Assembly (NCBI GenBank): GCA_958510825.1
Contig: OY294049.1
Coordinates: 33,570,774 to 33,634,773, forward strand
DNA from: Brachypterus glaber
Lineage: Eukaryota > Arthropoda > Insecta > Coleoptera > Kateretidae
Direction: 5' to 3'
Length of the DNA: 64,000 nucleotides
Part shown: in pieces, positions 23,164 to 34,480 of the stretch
Layout of the letters: every line of letters begins with the position of its first letter
How positions within the stretch are numbered: the first letter of the stretch is position 1
Position numbers and translations under genes: made by a program
Notes under the pieces: model-generated
Database searches by the model: none
What the model was told of the DNA's origin: nothing
The model's input: the letters and a program-made list of their open reading frames with translations, nothing else

Positions 23164-23440
23164 GGAGGCATAGCGTAGTGGCTAGCGCGTATGCATAGCA
23201 AGTCTACTATCGTGAGTTCGATTCTCACTGGCGCCGATTTGCCTTTTTCAGTTAATTAAAAATTGAAATTTGGCGAAGGCGATAAGTGAAACGGACACTC
23301 CCTAGAAACTGGTTCTAAAGTCAGTATAAGCCGGTGGTTCCCTCTACTACTAGCCCACACAAGTCCTGGACTTAGGGGATGCTTAATTAAGTAGAATAGT
23401 ACGAGGTTAAACAAACAAACAAACAAACAAACAAACAAAA
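23164..23440 (+). mobile_element. tRNA-headed SINE with (AAAC)n tail, copy 1
   Basis: The head GGAGGCATAGCGTAGTGGCTA holds a box A-like TAGCGTAGTGG, and GAGTTCGATTC is a box B, together the internal RNA polymerase III promoter. A body of about 170 bp (GGTTCCCTCTACTACTAGCC, CAAGTCCTGGACTTAGGGGA) follows, then (AAAC)n. The tRNA part lacks a foldable acceptor end, so it is a SINE and not a tRNA gene. Confidence 0.85.
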
Positions 23441-23443
23441 AAA

Positions 23444-24145
23444 CCTTGATTCAAGATCATATTATCTTTATCCAAGATCATATAATATAATATATTATAA
23501 TCTGAATGAAGAGAATTATAATCTTGATTTAAGATTATGATCATATTATCTTAAACCAAGACTTGGAGTAAGATACAGACCCCACAGTCAGGTTCCAGGG
23601 TTAATAGAATGGTAAATATTTTTAAAAAAATTCCCACACATGTATATTATTTCGCACGCCTATGAAATATGATACTTTCTAACTCTGTTAATTTTTTAAG
23701 TAAATTTGAAAATCCCCATCGTTTGAGGGTAACAGATACAAATTCGTCCATTTTAAAGCAGATAAAAACAATGATATACCTTTATAGACAACTGACGGCA
23801 AAAAAAACAAACCTAACTTCTTTCCCGCGCATATCTTGCACTACTGCTCAAAAAGTCTACTGTATATCTACGTGGGGTGAGGCCGGCAAACTCTTTACCG
23901 TAAGACAACTTTGAGTCAAGATAATAACTCTTGATTCTTTGTTACTATTTTAAATGTCATGCATTGAAGGAAAAAATCCTTGACACAAGGATTTTTCTAC
24001 CAAGAGAATAATTAAAGGAAACCAAAGTCATAAACCGAGGATACATGATCTTAAAAGAAGATTATTACCTCGATTTTATAAATACAAGATAATTTATTAT
24101 CTTCTGCTAAGATAACCTTTTTTTCTGTGTGGACCTAAGAATTCA
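23444..24145. repeat. A/T-rich repeat region with AAGATnATATTATCTT stems
   Basis: CAAGATCATATTATCTT-like stems recur (23453, 23470, 23550) and again near 24050-24110 with AAGATAATTTATTATCTT. A hairpin AAAATCCTTGACACAAGGATTTTT lies near 23970. The right edge ends ACCTTTTTTTCTGTGTGG. It may be one decayed element whose left end borders the SINE tail. Confidence 0.4.
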
Positions 24146-24780
24146 ACGAAACCATATCTCCCCTACCTATAGATCGTCTGGATCAAAATGGTTAAAAGAA
24201 AATCTCATCAGTTAGGACTCTTTATTCGTAAAACCAAATTTTAGATATTTTTTTGTTATAAAACAAAATATCACTATAGTGATTACATATAATGTAAAAG
24301 TGAGTTTGTTTATTGAAGAGCCATATAGTCAAGCCGGAAATGTGGCGTCATCGGAAGCAACCAAGTTATAAGTGTACTCATTATAGACACACCTTTTCGT
24401 GGTACTTAAATGTTTTTTAAGCGCACTGATGATATTTAAATTCAAAATTTTAAAAACAGTGGGCGGGATGGACATCGCGTTTCTTTTTTGAAACATCACA
24501 CAACACAGTTTTGACATCGAATCTAAATTTTTACGAATTTTTAAGTAATGCTGAGTGTTTTTGTTGAGGGGTTACTCACTGAAATGTAAGCGATTAATTA
24601 TGTAAGAATAAATTTCGATTTTTATGTTTAATGGAATATATTAAGGACTTCCTGTAACTTCATGGTTCAGAATAAGGTCAAAATTTTTAAATTACGTACC
24701 ATCGAAAGAAAATTTTATATACGTAATACAAAAGCTAACTCACATTTTGTAATATTAAAAAAAAAGTACTGATAAATACT

Positions 24781-24905
24781 GACAAATAAAAGTTTCTAAT
24801 TTAGCAACACATAACCAGGGTTGCCGATAAGCATTAAAATTCCCTAAAATGACAATTCGCAAAAAGTAAGGTTAAATATCAAATGATTTGACAGTAAAAT
24901 TTCAA
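24781..24905 (-). repeat. interspersed repeat with CTTGGTGTAGAATTAA end, partial inverted copy
   Basis: The inverse of the 12221 block from the GGCAAC region (GGGTTGCCGATAAGCATTAA) to TCAAATGATTTGACAG. The terminal GGTGTAGAATTAA part is lost. Confidence 0.55.
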
Positions 24906-25916
24906 ATCTAGTTCGTTTCATTGCATCAGTATGAAAATGCTTGATTCCAACTGGTTGGATCTTTTCAGAATGTTGTAATAAAATGAAATAATTATTTCAG
25001 TTATAATTAAACCAGTCGATAAAAAAGAAAACTTATTTTCTCGTAACATTACTTTTTTGAAGTACATAGAGCCATGAACGAGCATAGGGTATGTATGTAT
25101 GTAACTACTTGAGTTATAAGTTATGATTCCAAAAATTGTTTTAAATTTTTCCTGTCAAATATATTTTTGAATATTATTGAGTATGATTGTTTGAGGCGCC
25201 GCTTCCAATTATTGAACTATTAAAAGCAACTATTTATTTGTTTTATTTCATCATTAGATTCTATAACAATTTTTTTTTTTTCATTAATTTTTCATAATCA
25301 TATTTTTTTATTTAACCTCCTACTCGATTTAAACATCCAACTGCATTTTTTACTTTATATAATTTTGAAACAATTTGGCAAGTAATTAATTATAATTATT
25401 TTAAGTAGGTTTTAAATTTTTAACCACATATTGACTTATATAGATATTTCAATTTTATTTATGCCAACAACCTACGAATCTCTTAAATAATGAAAGAAGT
25501 ATCTGACAGGTGATACTAATGGAAATCCTTACCAAATATATTAAATCTACAAAAAAGGACTGTGGAATATATTACTTCATTTTATGTTTTTACAAAACCT
25601 AATTTTTAATAACAAAAAAACAAGATTTAAATGGGGTCGAAAACGTTTTAATTTAGTTGACAACTATCTTTAAATTAAATGTGGAAGAGTGAGATTTTAA
25701 TATAGATTGGTTTGTTGATATATGGAGCATGGTTATCATTTTTTTGTAAATCATGTTTGATGTCTGATTTATATCTGAATAATATAATGTCCTATACCTA
25801 CATCTACTTTCATGATATATAGGCACTAGACGAAAAATTTCACTTTTAAAACCTAATTTTATTTCAATATTTCAGGGAGTATATTCAGATCAGTACTTTG
25901 GAAAATAACAAAAACA

Positions 25917-26060
25917 GTATATTGTTTTACTAAGAGGAAAAGTGAAGCTTTTTTTTACTAGTCTGTAGAATTTACGGACGATGCTAAGCGGAGTCCGGAA
26001 ACTACAGACGAGTAAAAAAAGTACTTTTCCTTTGAGTGAAACATACTATTTTTTCTTCAA
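25917..26060. repeat. hairpin repeat with GGAAAAGTGAAGC / CTACAGACGAGT arms
   Basis: The two arms (TAGTCTGTAGAATTTACGGAC and GTCCGGAAACTACAGACGAG types) pair for about 65 bp, with GATGCTAAGCG at the tip. Part of the same repeat is at 45963. Confidence 0.65.
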
Positions 26061-26623
26061 GCATCCTATATATATTTTTTAAATATTAACTTTTGAATTT
26101 AATTTATTCAATAAAGTATGCTTTTTTTATTAAAATAGGCCAATAAAACCCTTTCGAAATAAACTTAAACATTCCTTGGCTCATTTTAAATTTTTTTCGT
26201 AGGCTAAATCGTAAAATTTTCGCGATTTCGATGGTAACTTGTCTAATGTAGCATTTGAATTTCGGAGAGATTTGTAGGTGTATAAACCATATGTTCTTCT
26301 TCAATCATTTTTAATTAATTTCACACAAGGTTTTTGCACAGAATCTCGAGTCAACCACCTGTTTACATAATAAACAAACAAGTTTGAAGTATGGCTGTCA
26401 TCAAAGTCAAAGAGTGCTGCCGCCAGTGCTGGTTTTGCTAACTAACTTTTTTTTACGGCATACAACAATGAACTCATTTTTTTTACTGTTAAAAATAGAT
26501 CACTTCTAACTAGTGTGTTCAGTTATAAAATATGAACATTTTAGTACGCTTGAAAAAAAACAATATATTCTTTCATTAAACTTTTGCTTTATTTTTTGAA
26601 CATTTGATTGTAACCCAAGCAGA

Positions 26624-26850
26624 TTCACACCAAGTACTATGGTTTACGTATTTAAGAAAAAAAAAACTAATGCAACGATAAAGACTCGTTAATTTGACAA
26701 TTAAGCATAATTTTTACGAATCGTCTGTTTTAGTCTTAGATTTTAGAGAATTTTAATGCTTGGCGACTTGGCAACCTCGAAGAAAAGCACCTTGCTTTTT
26801 AAAGCAGAAACTTTTATTTTGTCAGTATTAGTATACTTGGTGTAGAATCA
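26624..26850 (+). repeat. interspersed repeat with CTTGGTGTAGAATTAA end, shortened copy
   Basis: Has AGATTCACACCAAGTACTAT near its left edge and CTTGGTGTAGAATCAA at the right, suggesting inverted ends. Between them TTAGAGAATTTTAATGCTTG and GGCAACCTCG follow the family order. Confidence 0.55.
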
Positions 26851-27323
26851 ATTTGATTGTAACCAACTTATAATAATGTGTTTGAATCAAGTTTGTATTT
26901 GGTTATTGTAATTATATCGTGCAAAGAATTGCTCAGTATTTCGAAATGCCTAATAAGACATAATTAAGGAGCATTATTTCCAAAGACAAAAGCACAAACG
27001 GCCATTTTTTTTATTTAATTAAAATTTGCACAAATCCCATTTATATAGGAATAATGGCGATTTCTCCCGTTAGATTAGACAGGGACAAAAGTTCTACCCA
27101 AAAAGGATAGAAGACATATATATATTTTTTTTACATATATACACTCCCACTTCCACCCAAACAAACAAATTCTGTATTTGTTCTTTGTTGAACAATATTT
27201 ACTTGGCCGGGCGAAAAGTGTAACTATTATTTTTATTAAAGAAATTACTGGCGCCATCTAAATTTTAGTAGAATTATCTTATTCTACAGATTCACATTAG
27301 CTATGTTCGTTCGTGCCGCTCAG

Positions 27324-27413
27324 TGCTACACTTTCCGGCCAACCAAATAAATACTGTATTTGTTGTATGAAAAACAAATACAGTATATATTTGGTTGGCT
27401 GGAAAGTGTAGCA
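27324..27413. repeat. 90-bp hairpin with TGCTACACTTTCC arms
   Basis: Arms of about 41 bp (TGCTACACTTTCCGGCCAAC, CAAAT, ACTGTATTTGTT) pair across a loop of about 8 bases. A related partial hairpin with TTCTGTATTTGTT and GGCCGGGCGAAAAGTGTAA lies at about 27125-27235. Confidence 0.75.
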
Positions 27414-27919
27414 CAAATGAGATAAAGATAGGGTAGACGTCTTTTGTTTTATAATTCTAGTTGTAGAGAGCTCCATTGGACTGCTTTTTACAGAAAGGAA
27501 TCATTTCACACATTTTCAAATTTGAAATTTTTACAGCATTCGTATAAATTTTATATTAAATCTAAGAATCTTAGTACCTATACCAAAGATGCGCATGCCC
27601 GGTGTCGAATTGTTAAACAATTAAATAATAGCGATTCTATAATCTTGCTGTTTGAACATGACCAAACGAGCCAGAAGTAGTGATGCTCATAAAATCTGAA
27701 AGTGACAAGAGCTAATTAATCGAATTCTGCATTAATGCTCCTCAAGTGTGGCCGTGATTTATCCACATGCAACGTCAACTTTTTTTTATACGAATAAGGA
27801 GAATTGGAACGAGAGAAGAACTTGATTAGTCATGCCTTCTAATATATGGACTATTTACTATTCACTACAAATATGTATGCAATAAATCAATTTACACAGA
27901 CAAAAATAATATCTTAATC

Positions 27920-28480
27920 CGAACGAATACACTGGTCGACAAAAAAAAAACATATGCCTCCATTTTATCTGATATATCATTTTCGATGTACTTTTTGATG
28001 CTGAACACGAATTTGGCCTCCATTTGTTAAGTTTGGTTCGGGATTCTGAGATAAAGGCTACTGCTTTTTTGAAAAAAAAGTTAAATATCGTTGTTTTTGG
28101 CCTTAAAATTTTTTTTTCCACAAACATTATACATCTATAAGATGCAGTTTTTTACGCAGATTTTAAAAATATTTTGTTTTTTTAGATATCTTTAACGGTT
28201 TTCGAGAAAACTTAAAAATAGTTAAACGTTTTTTTAAATGCCTATTTCTTAGTTATTGCTAAAGATTTTAATTTGTTTAATAGCTTAATTTGTTCATTTT
28301 TTAATACTCATTAATTATGTGAAAACGGATTTGAGATTGAAAATTTCTGTTCTGAGATATAAGGGAAAAACTACAGCCTTGTTTAGACTTTTATTTTAAT
28401 TTTTATTAGACGACGTTTTTGAAAGGTAAAATTTATACGTTTGAACCAAAAATTGACCCAATTAATGTATAAATTAAAAA
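27920..28480. repeat. probable interspersed repeat starting ACACTGGTCGACAAAAAAAA
   Basis: ACACTGGTCGACAAAAAAAA opens an A/T-rich block with TTTTTGATGCTGAACACGAA (also resembling 37688). I recall similar ACTGGTC-AACAAAAA starts in insect repeats, but no second copy or far terminus is seen here. Confidence 0.35.
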
Positions 28481-28494
28481 AAAAACGTTTAAAA

Positions 28495-28584
28495 TGGGTA
28501 TTGTACAAATCTTTGTATGACACTCATGGGTAAACCGATATTGCCCTCTCATGGACAATATCTTACTATACCCACTATTACCTT
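28495..28584 (+). repeat. partial third unit of the AATAGTTATTTAT MITE next to the palindrome
   Basis: The stretch CACTCATGGGTAAACCGATA...TTACTATACCCACTATTACC repeats the inner end of the palindrome units with an internal deletion of the GAAAATTAACCTGC stem. It abuts the left arm directly, forming an array of three units. Confidence 0.7.
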
Positions 28585-29260
28585 AATAGTTATTTATCCA
28601 ATACATACAGATGATAAGACAATTACCAGCTTTATTTTAAATAGATAAACTTAATAATAACCCCCGCGTGGCTTTTACTTTATTGAGTGGATAATTATTT
28701 ATTTTACCCACTCAACTGTCACTTGTCAAATAATTTTCTTGTAAATGTCATTAAAATTTTTAATAAAAATATGAATTTCTAAGCTATTTATTGGATAAAA
28801 CCTTGTATGGCACTCATGGGTAAACCGATATTGCCCTCTCGAAAATTAGGCTGCTTGGCTGACGCCCCGGTTAATTTTCTCATGGGCAATATCTTACTTT
28901 ACCCACTAGTACCATAAATAACTATTATGGTACTAGTTGGTAAAATAAGATATTGCCCATGAGAAAATTAACCTGCGAGGCGTCTGCCAGGCAGGTTAAT
29001 TTTCGAGAGGGCAATATCGGTTTACCCATGAGTGCCATACAAGGTTTTATCCAATAAATAGCTTAGGAATTCATATTTTAATTAAAAATTTTAATGACAT
29101 TTACAAGAAAATAATTTCACAAGTGACAGTTGAGTGGGTAAAATAAATAATTATCCACTCAATAAAGTAAAAGCCACACGGGGATTATTATTGAGTTTAT
29201 CTATTTAAAATAAAGCTGGTAATTGTCTTATTATCTGTATGTATTGGATAAATAACTATT
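28585..29260. repeat. 676-bp near-perfect palindrome: two MITE units in inverted orientation
   Basis: The left arm (28585-28917) and right arm (28925-29260) are inverse copies at roughly 95% identity by eye, joined by a 7-base loop. Each arm is itself a unit of about 335 bp that starts AATAGTTATTTATCC and ends CATAAATAACTATT, as the single copy at 55095-55430 shows. The two units share their central terminus. Confidence 0.85.
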
Positions 29261-29570
29261 TTGTTGGATTGAGATATTATTTCTATGTGAGTATTCAAGT
29301 GTACACAAGTCAGCGTAGGTACTACTGCCAGCTGGCAGTCAGTTTCCTTGGAAGCTGTATACGCAATTTGATAAATTTATGATCTCAGTTTTTAAGTTTT
29401 TTTGAATTTGATTTTCACTTTTCTGCTCATTCTTGCATATCTGCTAGAATTCTCAGAATTTTTTATACTCAATGATTTATAATATAAAATAACTATTTCA
29501 TAGAGTGTTAAAGTATGCTATTCTTCAGAAGTTTCATTGAAGTACATTATATCTGTGACATATAGTTCGT

Positions 29571-29772
29571 GTAAAGATGCAAGTCGCTTGCAAAACAACT
29601 TGACAACTTGACACTAGGATATTTCAAAAAAGCTTGACCCAGAGACTTAAAATTTGGAACAAAGATTTTCTAGGTAGTAAACAAAAGTTGTTCCAAATTT
29701 CAAGTCTCTATATCAAAGCGTTCTTGAAATATCTTAGTGAAAAGTTGTTTTGCAAGCAACTTGCATCTTTAC
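29571..29772. repeat. foldback repeat GATGCAAGTCGCTT, copy 2
   Basis: Starts GTAAAGATGCAAGTCGCTTG and ends GCAACTTGCATCTTTAC, with arms near 85 bp. It aligns to the block at 2899 along its length. Confidence 0.75.
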
Positions 29773-30272
29773 AGTAACTATGTTGAGTAAAAATTCGCTA
29801 TAAAGAGGCTAGAGTGTCCATTATTCCACCCTCTTTTATTGTGATTTTTTTTTTTTTAAACTCAAAATAATTCATAAAATCAGATTTAAAAAAAAAAAAT
29901 AATAATTGTTTAACTTTATTTTTTAATATTTGCTAGGTACGTACATTTCACACAACTTAACAAATATTTAGTTACAAGATGTAAATAAAGATTTAAACTA
30001 TTTACACAAATATGTAAGATATCGTAAGGAGTATTAAATCCACGTGACTTATTATTTTAAATAAAGAAAAATAAAATTAATTTAAGTTTTAAAGAAAATT
30101 TGTATTATAAATTTGGTGAAATTAAAACGAAAAGACTAAGTAAATAGACTAGAAGTGAGCTGCTTTAAACCAGTGATAACTCAATAGTTCTCCTTGTTTC
30201 TTCGGAGCTGCCCTATTCTTTGAGAAACCCCTTAACTCACAGCGCGTAGCGCTAGAAAAATATTATACGGTA

Positions 30273-30516
30273 CACTGATAAAAAGTATTTTATGGGATAT
30301 GGCCAATTAATTTATTTGGTTGTGAGTAACAAATTTTATTTAAGTCAAATAAATATTTAGTTCAAGTAAACAAATATTTTAATTTCAAAATGATTTATTA
30401 ATGGGAACAAAATAGTTTATTTGACAGAAATAAAATTTATTTATCACAACCAAATAATTCAATTGGCCATATCCAACCAAATATTTAGTTGACACAAATA
30501 AACTGTTTTATCAGTG
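30273..30516 (+). mobile_element. MITE with CACTGATAAAA ends, TA duplication, copy 1
   Basis: The 244-bp element begins CACTGATAAAA and ends TTTTATCAGTG, with TA on both sides. Longer subterminal inverted blocks (GGTTGTGAGTAACAAATTTT and its partner) fold the interior. Tc1/mariner-type by its TA target. The same family lies at 38067. Confidence 0.85.
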
Positions 30517-30589
30517 TAGTTTCTAATTTCCCAAAATCGCCAAAAAAACGTTCTAGACAAAAATTTCTTGGATACATATCTGTTTAATG

Positions 30590-31175
30590 AACAAATAAGA
30601 AACTTTAAAAATGTCCGTCTGTCCGTCCATATTTTCGGTGTCACGTTTTTTGTAGACACGATAACTCAAGAACGAATAATTCGATCGACTTGAAATTTTC
30701 AGGAAAAATGAAGTTTGATGAGAGGAAGATCCCTATTATTTTTGAAAGTAATCCCCAAAAAACAAAAAAGTTATGGGGAGTTAAACTTAAAATCGAAAAA
30801 TGCTGAAATAAAATTCCGGTTTACGTAACTTTTCTTTTATTATAGGGATCAATTCTACTAATTTTGAAAGTAATCTCCCCAAAAGAAAAAAGTTCTGGGT
30901 AGTTAAACTTCTTTAAAAAAATAAAAACTATCATTTTTTAATTTTTTTTTTAAATTTTTTCGCTTTTCTAAAAATAAAATAAAAAAAATATATATTTTTT
31001 ATTATTTTTTTAAAAATCTTAAATTATTTAATAGTTTTTCGTTTTTCGCAATAAAAAAATGTATTTTTTTTTGTTTTTTTTTTGTTAAAAAAAATGGGAA
31101 AATGCAATATACCATTTACTGTGAATAGTATATAATGGAATGCGTAGCATTACATATCTTTACGACTTGTTCTTT
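30590..31175 (+). repeat. A/T-rich interspersed repeat (GTCCGTCTGTCCGTC ... AATGCAATATACC)
   Basis: Starts near GTCCGTCTGTCCGTCCAT, continues ACGATAACTCAAGAACGAAT, has two TTTTGAAAGTAATC...GGGGAGTTAAACTT blocks and ends AATGCAATATACCATTTACT. Sections recur at 6985-7500, 47850-48180 and inverted at 59375. GTCCGTC plus ATAACTC blocks are common in insect repeats. Confidence 0.6.
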
Positions 31176-31560
31176 ATTGAATTTAAAAAATATAAATATC
31201 GAGGATGTTATGAGGTTCATGGAACGGACAATGTAAGGCATTAGCAGTACTTAAAAGAGAGAGCCGCACCCCGGCCAGGCGGGCCGACACGCGCTAACAG
31301 ACCAACTCTGCATCACAAGCATAAGTCGCGGGCGACCCTGACTTACGTCATGAATCTTAATCTGATTTACCAGGGGTCAGTCTAAAAATCAGTTAATATT
31401 TTAATGCTAACAAGTCTAAGGTGGAAGTACTTCGGGAACGACTCCCTGGAACAGAACGAGATCATGAAAAGTGTTCATTGAACACCCATCTGAAACCGTA
31501 CTTGAAAACGGGAAGCGGATAAATGACTAGTACATTAACTGGAGAAACCTTGTTTAATTT
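31176..31560. other. unassigned segment with a GC-rich patch
   Basis: Contains GCCGCACCCCGGCCAGGCGG and GCCGACACGCGCTAACAG near 31265-31300. It lies directly before the jockey fragment, so it may be more of that element in frames too decayed to read. Confidence 0.3.
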
Positions 31561-31835
31561 CTAGGCCTTACACTATTCAAAAACCTTACATGGGATCAGC
31601 ACGTCAAAAATATCCTTCAATCAGTCGAAATTCGTCTCTCCAAACTATATCCTCCACTAGATAGTAAATATTCACTGTCCATAAAAAATAAACTTGTTCT
31701 TTACAAACTCTCAGTACTTTCATTAATGATTTACGACGCCCGAGCTTGGAATAAAGTCAACCTTAACAAAGTTATTTTTCCCAAGGTTCAGGTTTTTTAA
31801 AACAAAGTACACAGAATATGCCTTAACGCCCGAGC
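31561..31835 (+). pseudogene. jockey-type reverse transcriptase fragment (decayed)
   Basis: Frame 1 from 31561 reads LGLTLFKNLTWDQHVKNI, then a stretch containing KLYPPLD and IKNKLVLYKLSVLSLMIYDARAW, then after a stop at 31798 continues NKVHRICLNARA. This is the region just downstream of the catalytic core in jockey-clade RTs, where LGxxxDxxLxWxxH and IxNKLLLYK are typical. Both ends are missing and stops interrupt it. Confidence 0.75.
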
Positions 31836-32427
31836 GTTATGGGTTTGAGCATTCCTCAAGGAGGAATAAAACATTTTTTTACTGATTTCGACTCAAAATG
31901 GTCTAAAACGTCGAGAAATGTGAAAAAAAAAACGTGTTCAAAGATTTTTACTTTTCGGCGAAGATTTCAATACATCGGCACTCTTAGTAGCACTAAGTGC
32001 CGATGTAAAAATGGTCTCTCCGACTATAAAATGTCTTTTATAACTTTGATTTGCCCTCGTATAGGTATTCAGATAAAAAAATAAATGATATAAATTTGAC
32101 CATCCTCATTCTGTAAATCATATTCTGAATAAAATAATAAATAATCTTTCGATGATGTATATAATTACAATGTTATTTAACCTATTTTGATTGAAAGTAT
32201 GAAAGTCAAGGTGCCAATATTGATGTAAAGCTATAAATTATTTGAAGCTTCAACTTTCAAATAACTAAATTATACGATTAATTTTATTTGTATAATTAAT
32301 TGAATTAAAATTATAGGTATATGTTAAATAAATGTTATAACAAAATGTTCTATAGAAAATCATTTATAAAGCTAACTTTGTCAAAAAATACAAACATTTT
32401 ATCGGTAGGTATTATATAGTATATTAA

Positions 32428-33795
32428 AGTACCTTCCCCAAATGTTTAAAAACTGCGGTAATTATTCCTGTCCATAAGAAAGGCAATCAGCAATGTGTTG
32501 ACAATTACAGGCAGATCTCTCTTTTAAGTATATTCTCCAAATTATTCGAGAAAATAATATTTAAGAAAATAGTAAGTTACTTAGATGATAACAGCATAAT
32601 CACGAATGCCCAGCACGGTTTTAGAAGTAACAGGTCAACTGAAACTGCTTCTATTGATTTACTTAATTATATTTATAAGCAATTAGATGATGGAAATTAT
32701 GTCGTTTCACTTATGTTTGATTTGCACAAAGCATTTGATACCATAGACCCCGATATTCTTATTAATAAGTTAAAAAATGTTAAACTTCCTAACTATTTGC
32801 TTAAATGGTTTGCCTCATACTTAAAAGATAGGTCAATTATTATAAGAAATAAAACAGGAATTTCTCAAAAATATAAAATAAAAAGAGGAGTTCCTCAAGG
32901 TTCAGTTTTGGGGCCATTACTTTTTTTACTCTACATAAATGATCTACCTGAGTTCTTACGAGTCTTAATTATTATGTTTGCGGACGACACAACAATAACT
33001 TTGTCTGCTAAATCTATTGAAGAACTATTATCGCTAATAAACAGTATAATGGATAGCTTTAGTTCGTGGTGTCAAAGAAACTCACTTATACTAAATAGTA
33101 GTAAAACTGTATTTGTAAACTTCTACAATAGACGAAGTATACCTAAAGAATCCCTTCCACTAGAAATTAAGTTATCAGGGAACACCAAATTCTTGGGCAC
33201 AATTTTTGATTCCAATTTAAACTGGGATGAACATATTCAAAGTGTTTGTGGTAAATTAAATAGGGCTTATTATGCTATTCGTCAGATGAGATGTTATTTG
33301 GGCGGAGATTCAATAATGACTGTTTACTATGCCCTAGCATACTCGCATATGTCTTTTAACATAATAAGTTGGGGAAGCGCAAGACACATTAAGAGAGTAT
33401 TGACTGCTCAGAAACGTCTAATCAGGCTAATTTTTAACATGGGTTATAGAGATAGCTGCAGACAGGTTTTTATAAACAATAACATTTTGACTGTTCTTGG
33501 AATTTATATATTTAAATGTATTGTTTATGTTAAAATGAATCGAAATATTTTTACTCCAAATTTAGATCTGATTAATAAAAGAAGAGAAAATGTACTGCCA
33601 ATTATAAAGCACAAAACCGCACTTTATGAAAAATCCCCTCTATTTAAATGTATTAGCTTTTATAACAAATTGCCAAAGGAAATAAAAAATATAAAAAATG
33701 AGAACCTATTTAAGAATGCTGTCAAGAATATTGTCATAAAGTGCTGTCCCTATACAATTAAGGAATTTATAGATTTTAATTTTAAGGATGTTTAG
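32428..33795 (+). CDS. LINE reverse transcriptase, 5' truncated
   Basis: The open frame follows a TAA at 32425 and gives about 455 codons; the first ATG in frame is at 32713 but conserved RT sequence begins well before it. Visible motifs in order are IPVHKKGN, NYRQISLL (Gln where Pro is usual), QHGFRSNRST, FDLHKAFD (motif A region), [20 protein letters not shown] (catalytic Asp pair) and FLGTIFDSNLNW. The C-terminus ends YTIKEFIDF, resembling the end of the LINE at 4181, so both belong to related jockey/CR1-like lineages. Endonuclease and the first RT segments are lost through 5' truncation. No stops interrupt the frame. Not a host gene. Confidence 0.9.
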   Translation, partial: STFPKCLKTAVIIPVHKKGNQQCVDNYRQISLLSIFSKLFEKIIFKKIVSYLDDNSIITNAQHGFRSNRSTETASIDLLNYIYKQLDDGNYVVSLMFDLHKAFDTIDPDILINKLKNVKLPNYLLKWFASYLKDRSIIIRNKTGISQKYKIKRGVPQGSVLGPLLFLLYINDLPEFLRVLIIMFADDTTITLSAKSIEELLSLINSIMDSFSSWCQRNSLILNSSKTVFVNFYNRRSIPKESLPLEIKLSGNTKFLGTIFDSNLNWDEHIQSVCGKLNRAYYAIRQMRCYLGGDSIMTVYYALAYSHMSFNIISWGSARHIKRVLTAQKRLIRLIFNMGYRDSCRQVFINNNILTVLGIYIFKCIVYVKMNRNIFTPNLDLINKRRENVLPIIKHKTALYEKSPLFKCISFYNKLPKEIKNIKNENLFKNAVKNIVIKCCPYTIKEFIDFNFKDV

Positions 33796-33990
33796 TAAAT
33801 TTTGTATTTTTAAATTTGTTTCTCTGTCTATTTAAGTATTTATTTTAGAAATAATATTTATTGTACTTTTTTTAATTTTATATGTTACCCGAGATATGCT
33901 AATTTTAATTTTACCAAATATGACCTACCATATATACAGAAATGTATCACATGATGGCTAATAAATATTCTATTCTATTCTATTCTATTC
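32433..33990 (+). mobile_element. 5'-truncated LINE insertion with 20-bp target-site duplication
   Basis: The same 20 bases, TATATAGTATATTAAAGTAC, flank the element at 32413-32432 and 33991-34010. Between them lie the reverse transcriptase frame, a 3' UTR of about 170 bp and a (TATTC)n pentamer tail at about 33966-33990. The duplicated target matches the end of the hairpin repeat also present at 21681-22206 and 43554-43832, so the LINE landed in an older repeat. Confidence 0.93.
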
Positions 33991-34480
33991 TATATAGTAT
34001 ATTAAAGTACTAGTTTCAATCGCAAGCGGCTCGTTTTCTAAACTTGTACTCGTGCGCTAAAAACGTGTTATAAAACGAGTGCTTTATACAATTTTTTCTA
34101 TTTTGCTCTAAAATTTAAAAAAACTTACATTTAAATTGATGACTGATTTAGGGATTTTTGTTTTGGATTGGCATTACAGTTTACACCATGTTTAAAATTC
34201 TAAGAACAAATGATATTTTAATATATATTTTTTAGTCATCTCTTCTCTTTTTTACTGCAATTAACCAAGCTACAATTTTAACATGTAAAAATAACCTAAA
34301 CACAAAATTTTGTAGAAAATTCAACTTTAAAGCGACATTGACATTTCCACGGAAAACGTCAAGCGATATGCCAGGTCTGTTGCCAACCCAAAAGAACAAA
34401 AAGTACAGACCTCTTATGGGCCTATAAGAACACGCAAAATGCGTGTGATTATGAGCTTATAAGAGTCGCAAAATAGAAAA
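33991..34480 (-). repeat. composite hairpin repeat, copy 2, split by the LINE
   Basis: This inverted copy matches 21681-22206 through most of its length. Its terminal TAGTATATTAAAGTAC is the target duplicated by the LINE at 32433-33990, and part of the hairpin is missing next to the LINE (CAATCGCAAGCGGCTCG follows directly). Confidence 0.75.

Noticed and set aside
23164..23236. tRNA-like sequence with box A and box B
   Set aside because: It has the internal promoter boxes but no paired acceptor stem, and it continues into a SINE body with an (AAAC)n tail; a second copy exists at 58229.
31176..31560. GC-rich patch as an rDNA or snRNA fragment
   Set aside because: I could not match it to any conserved rRNA or snRNA segment.
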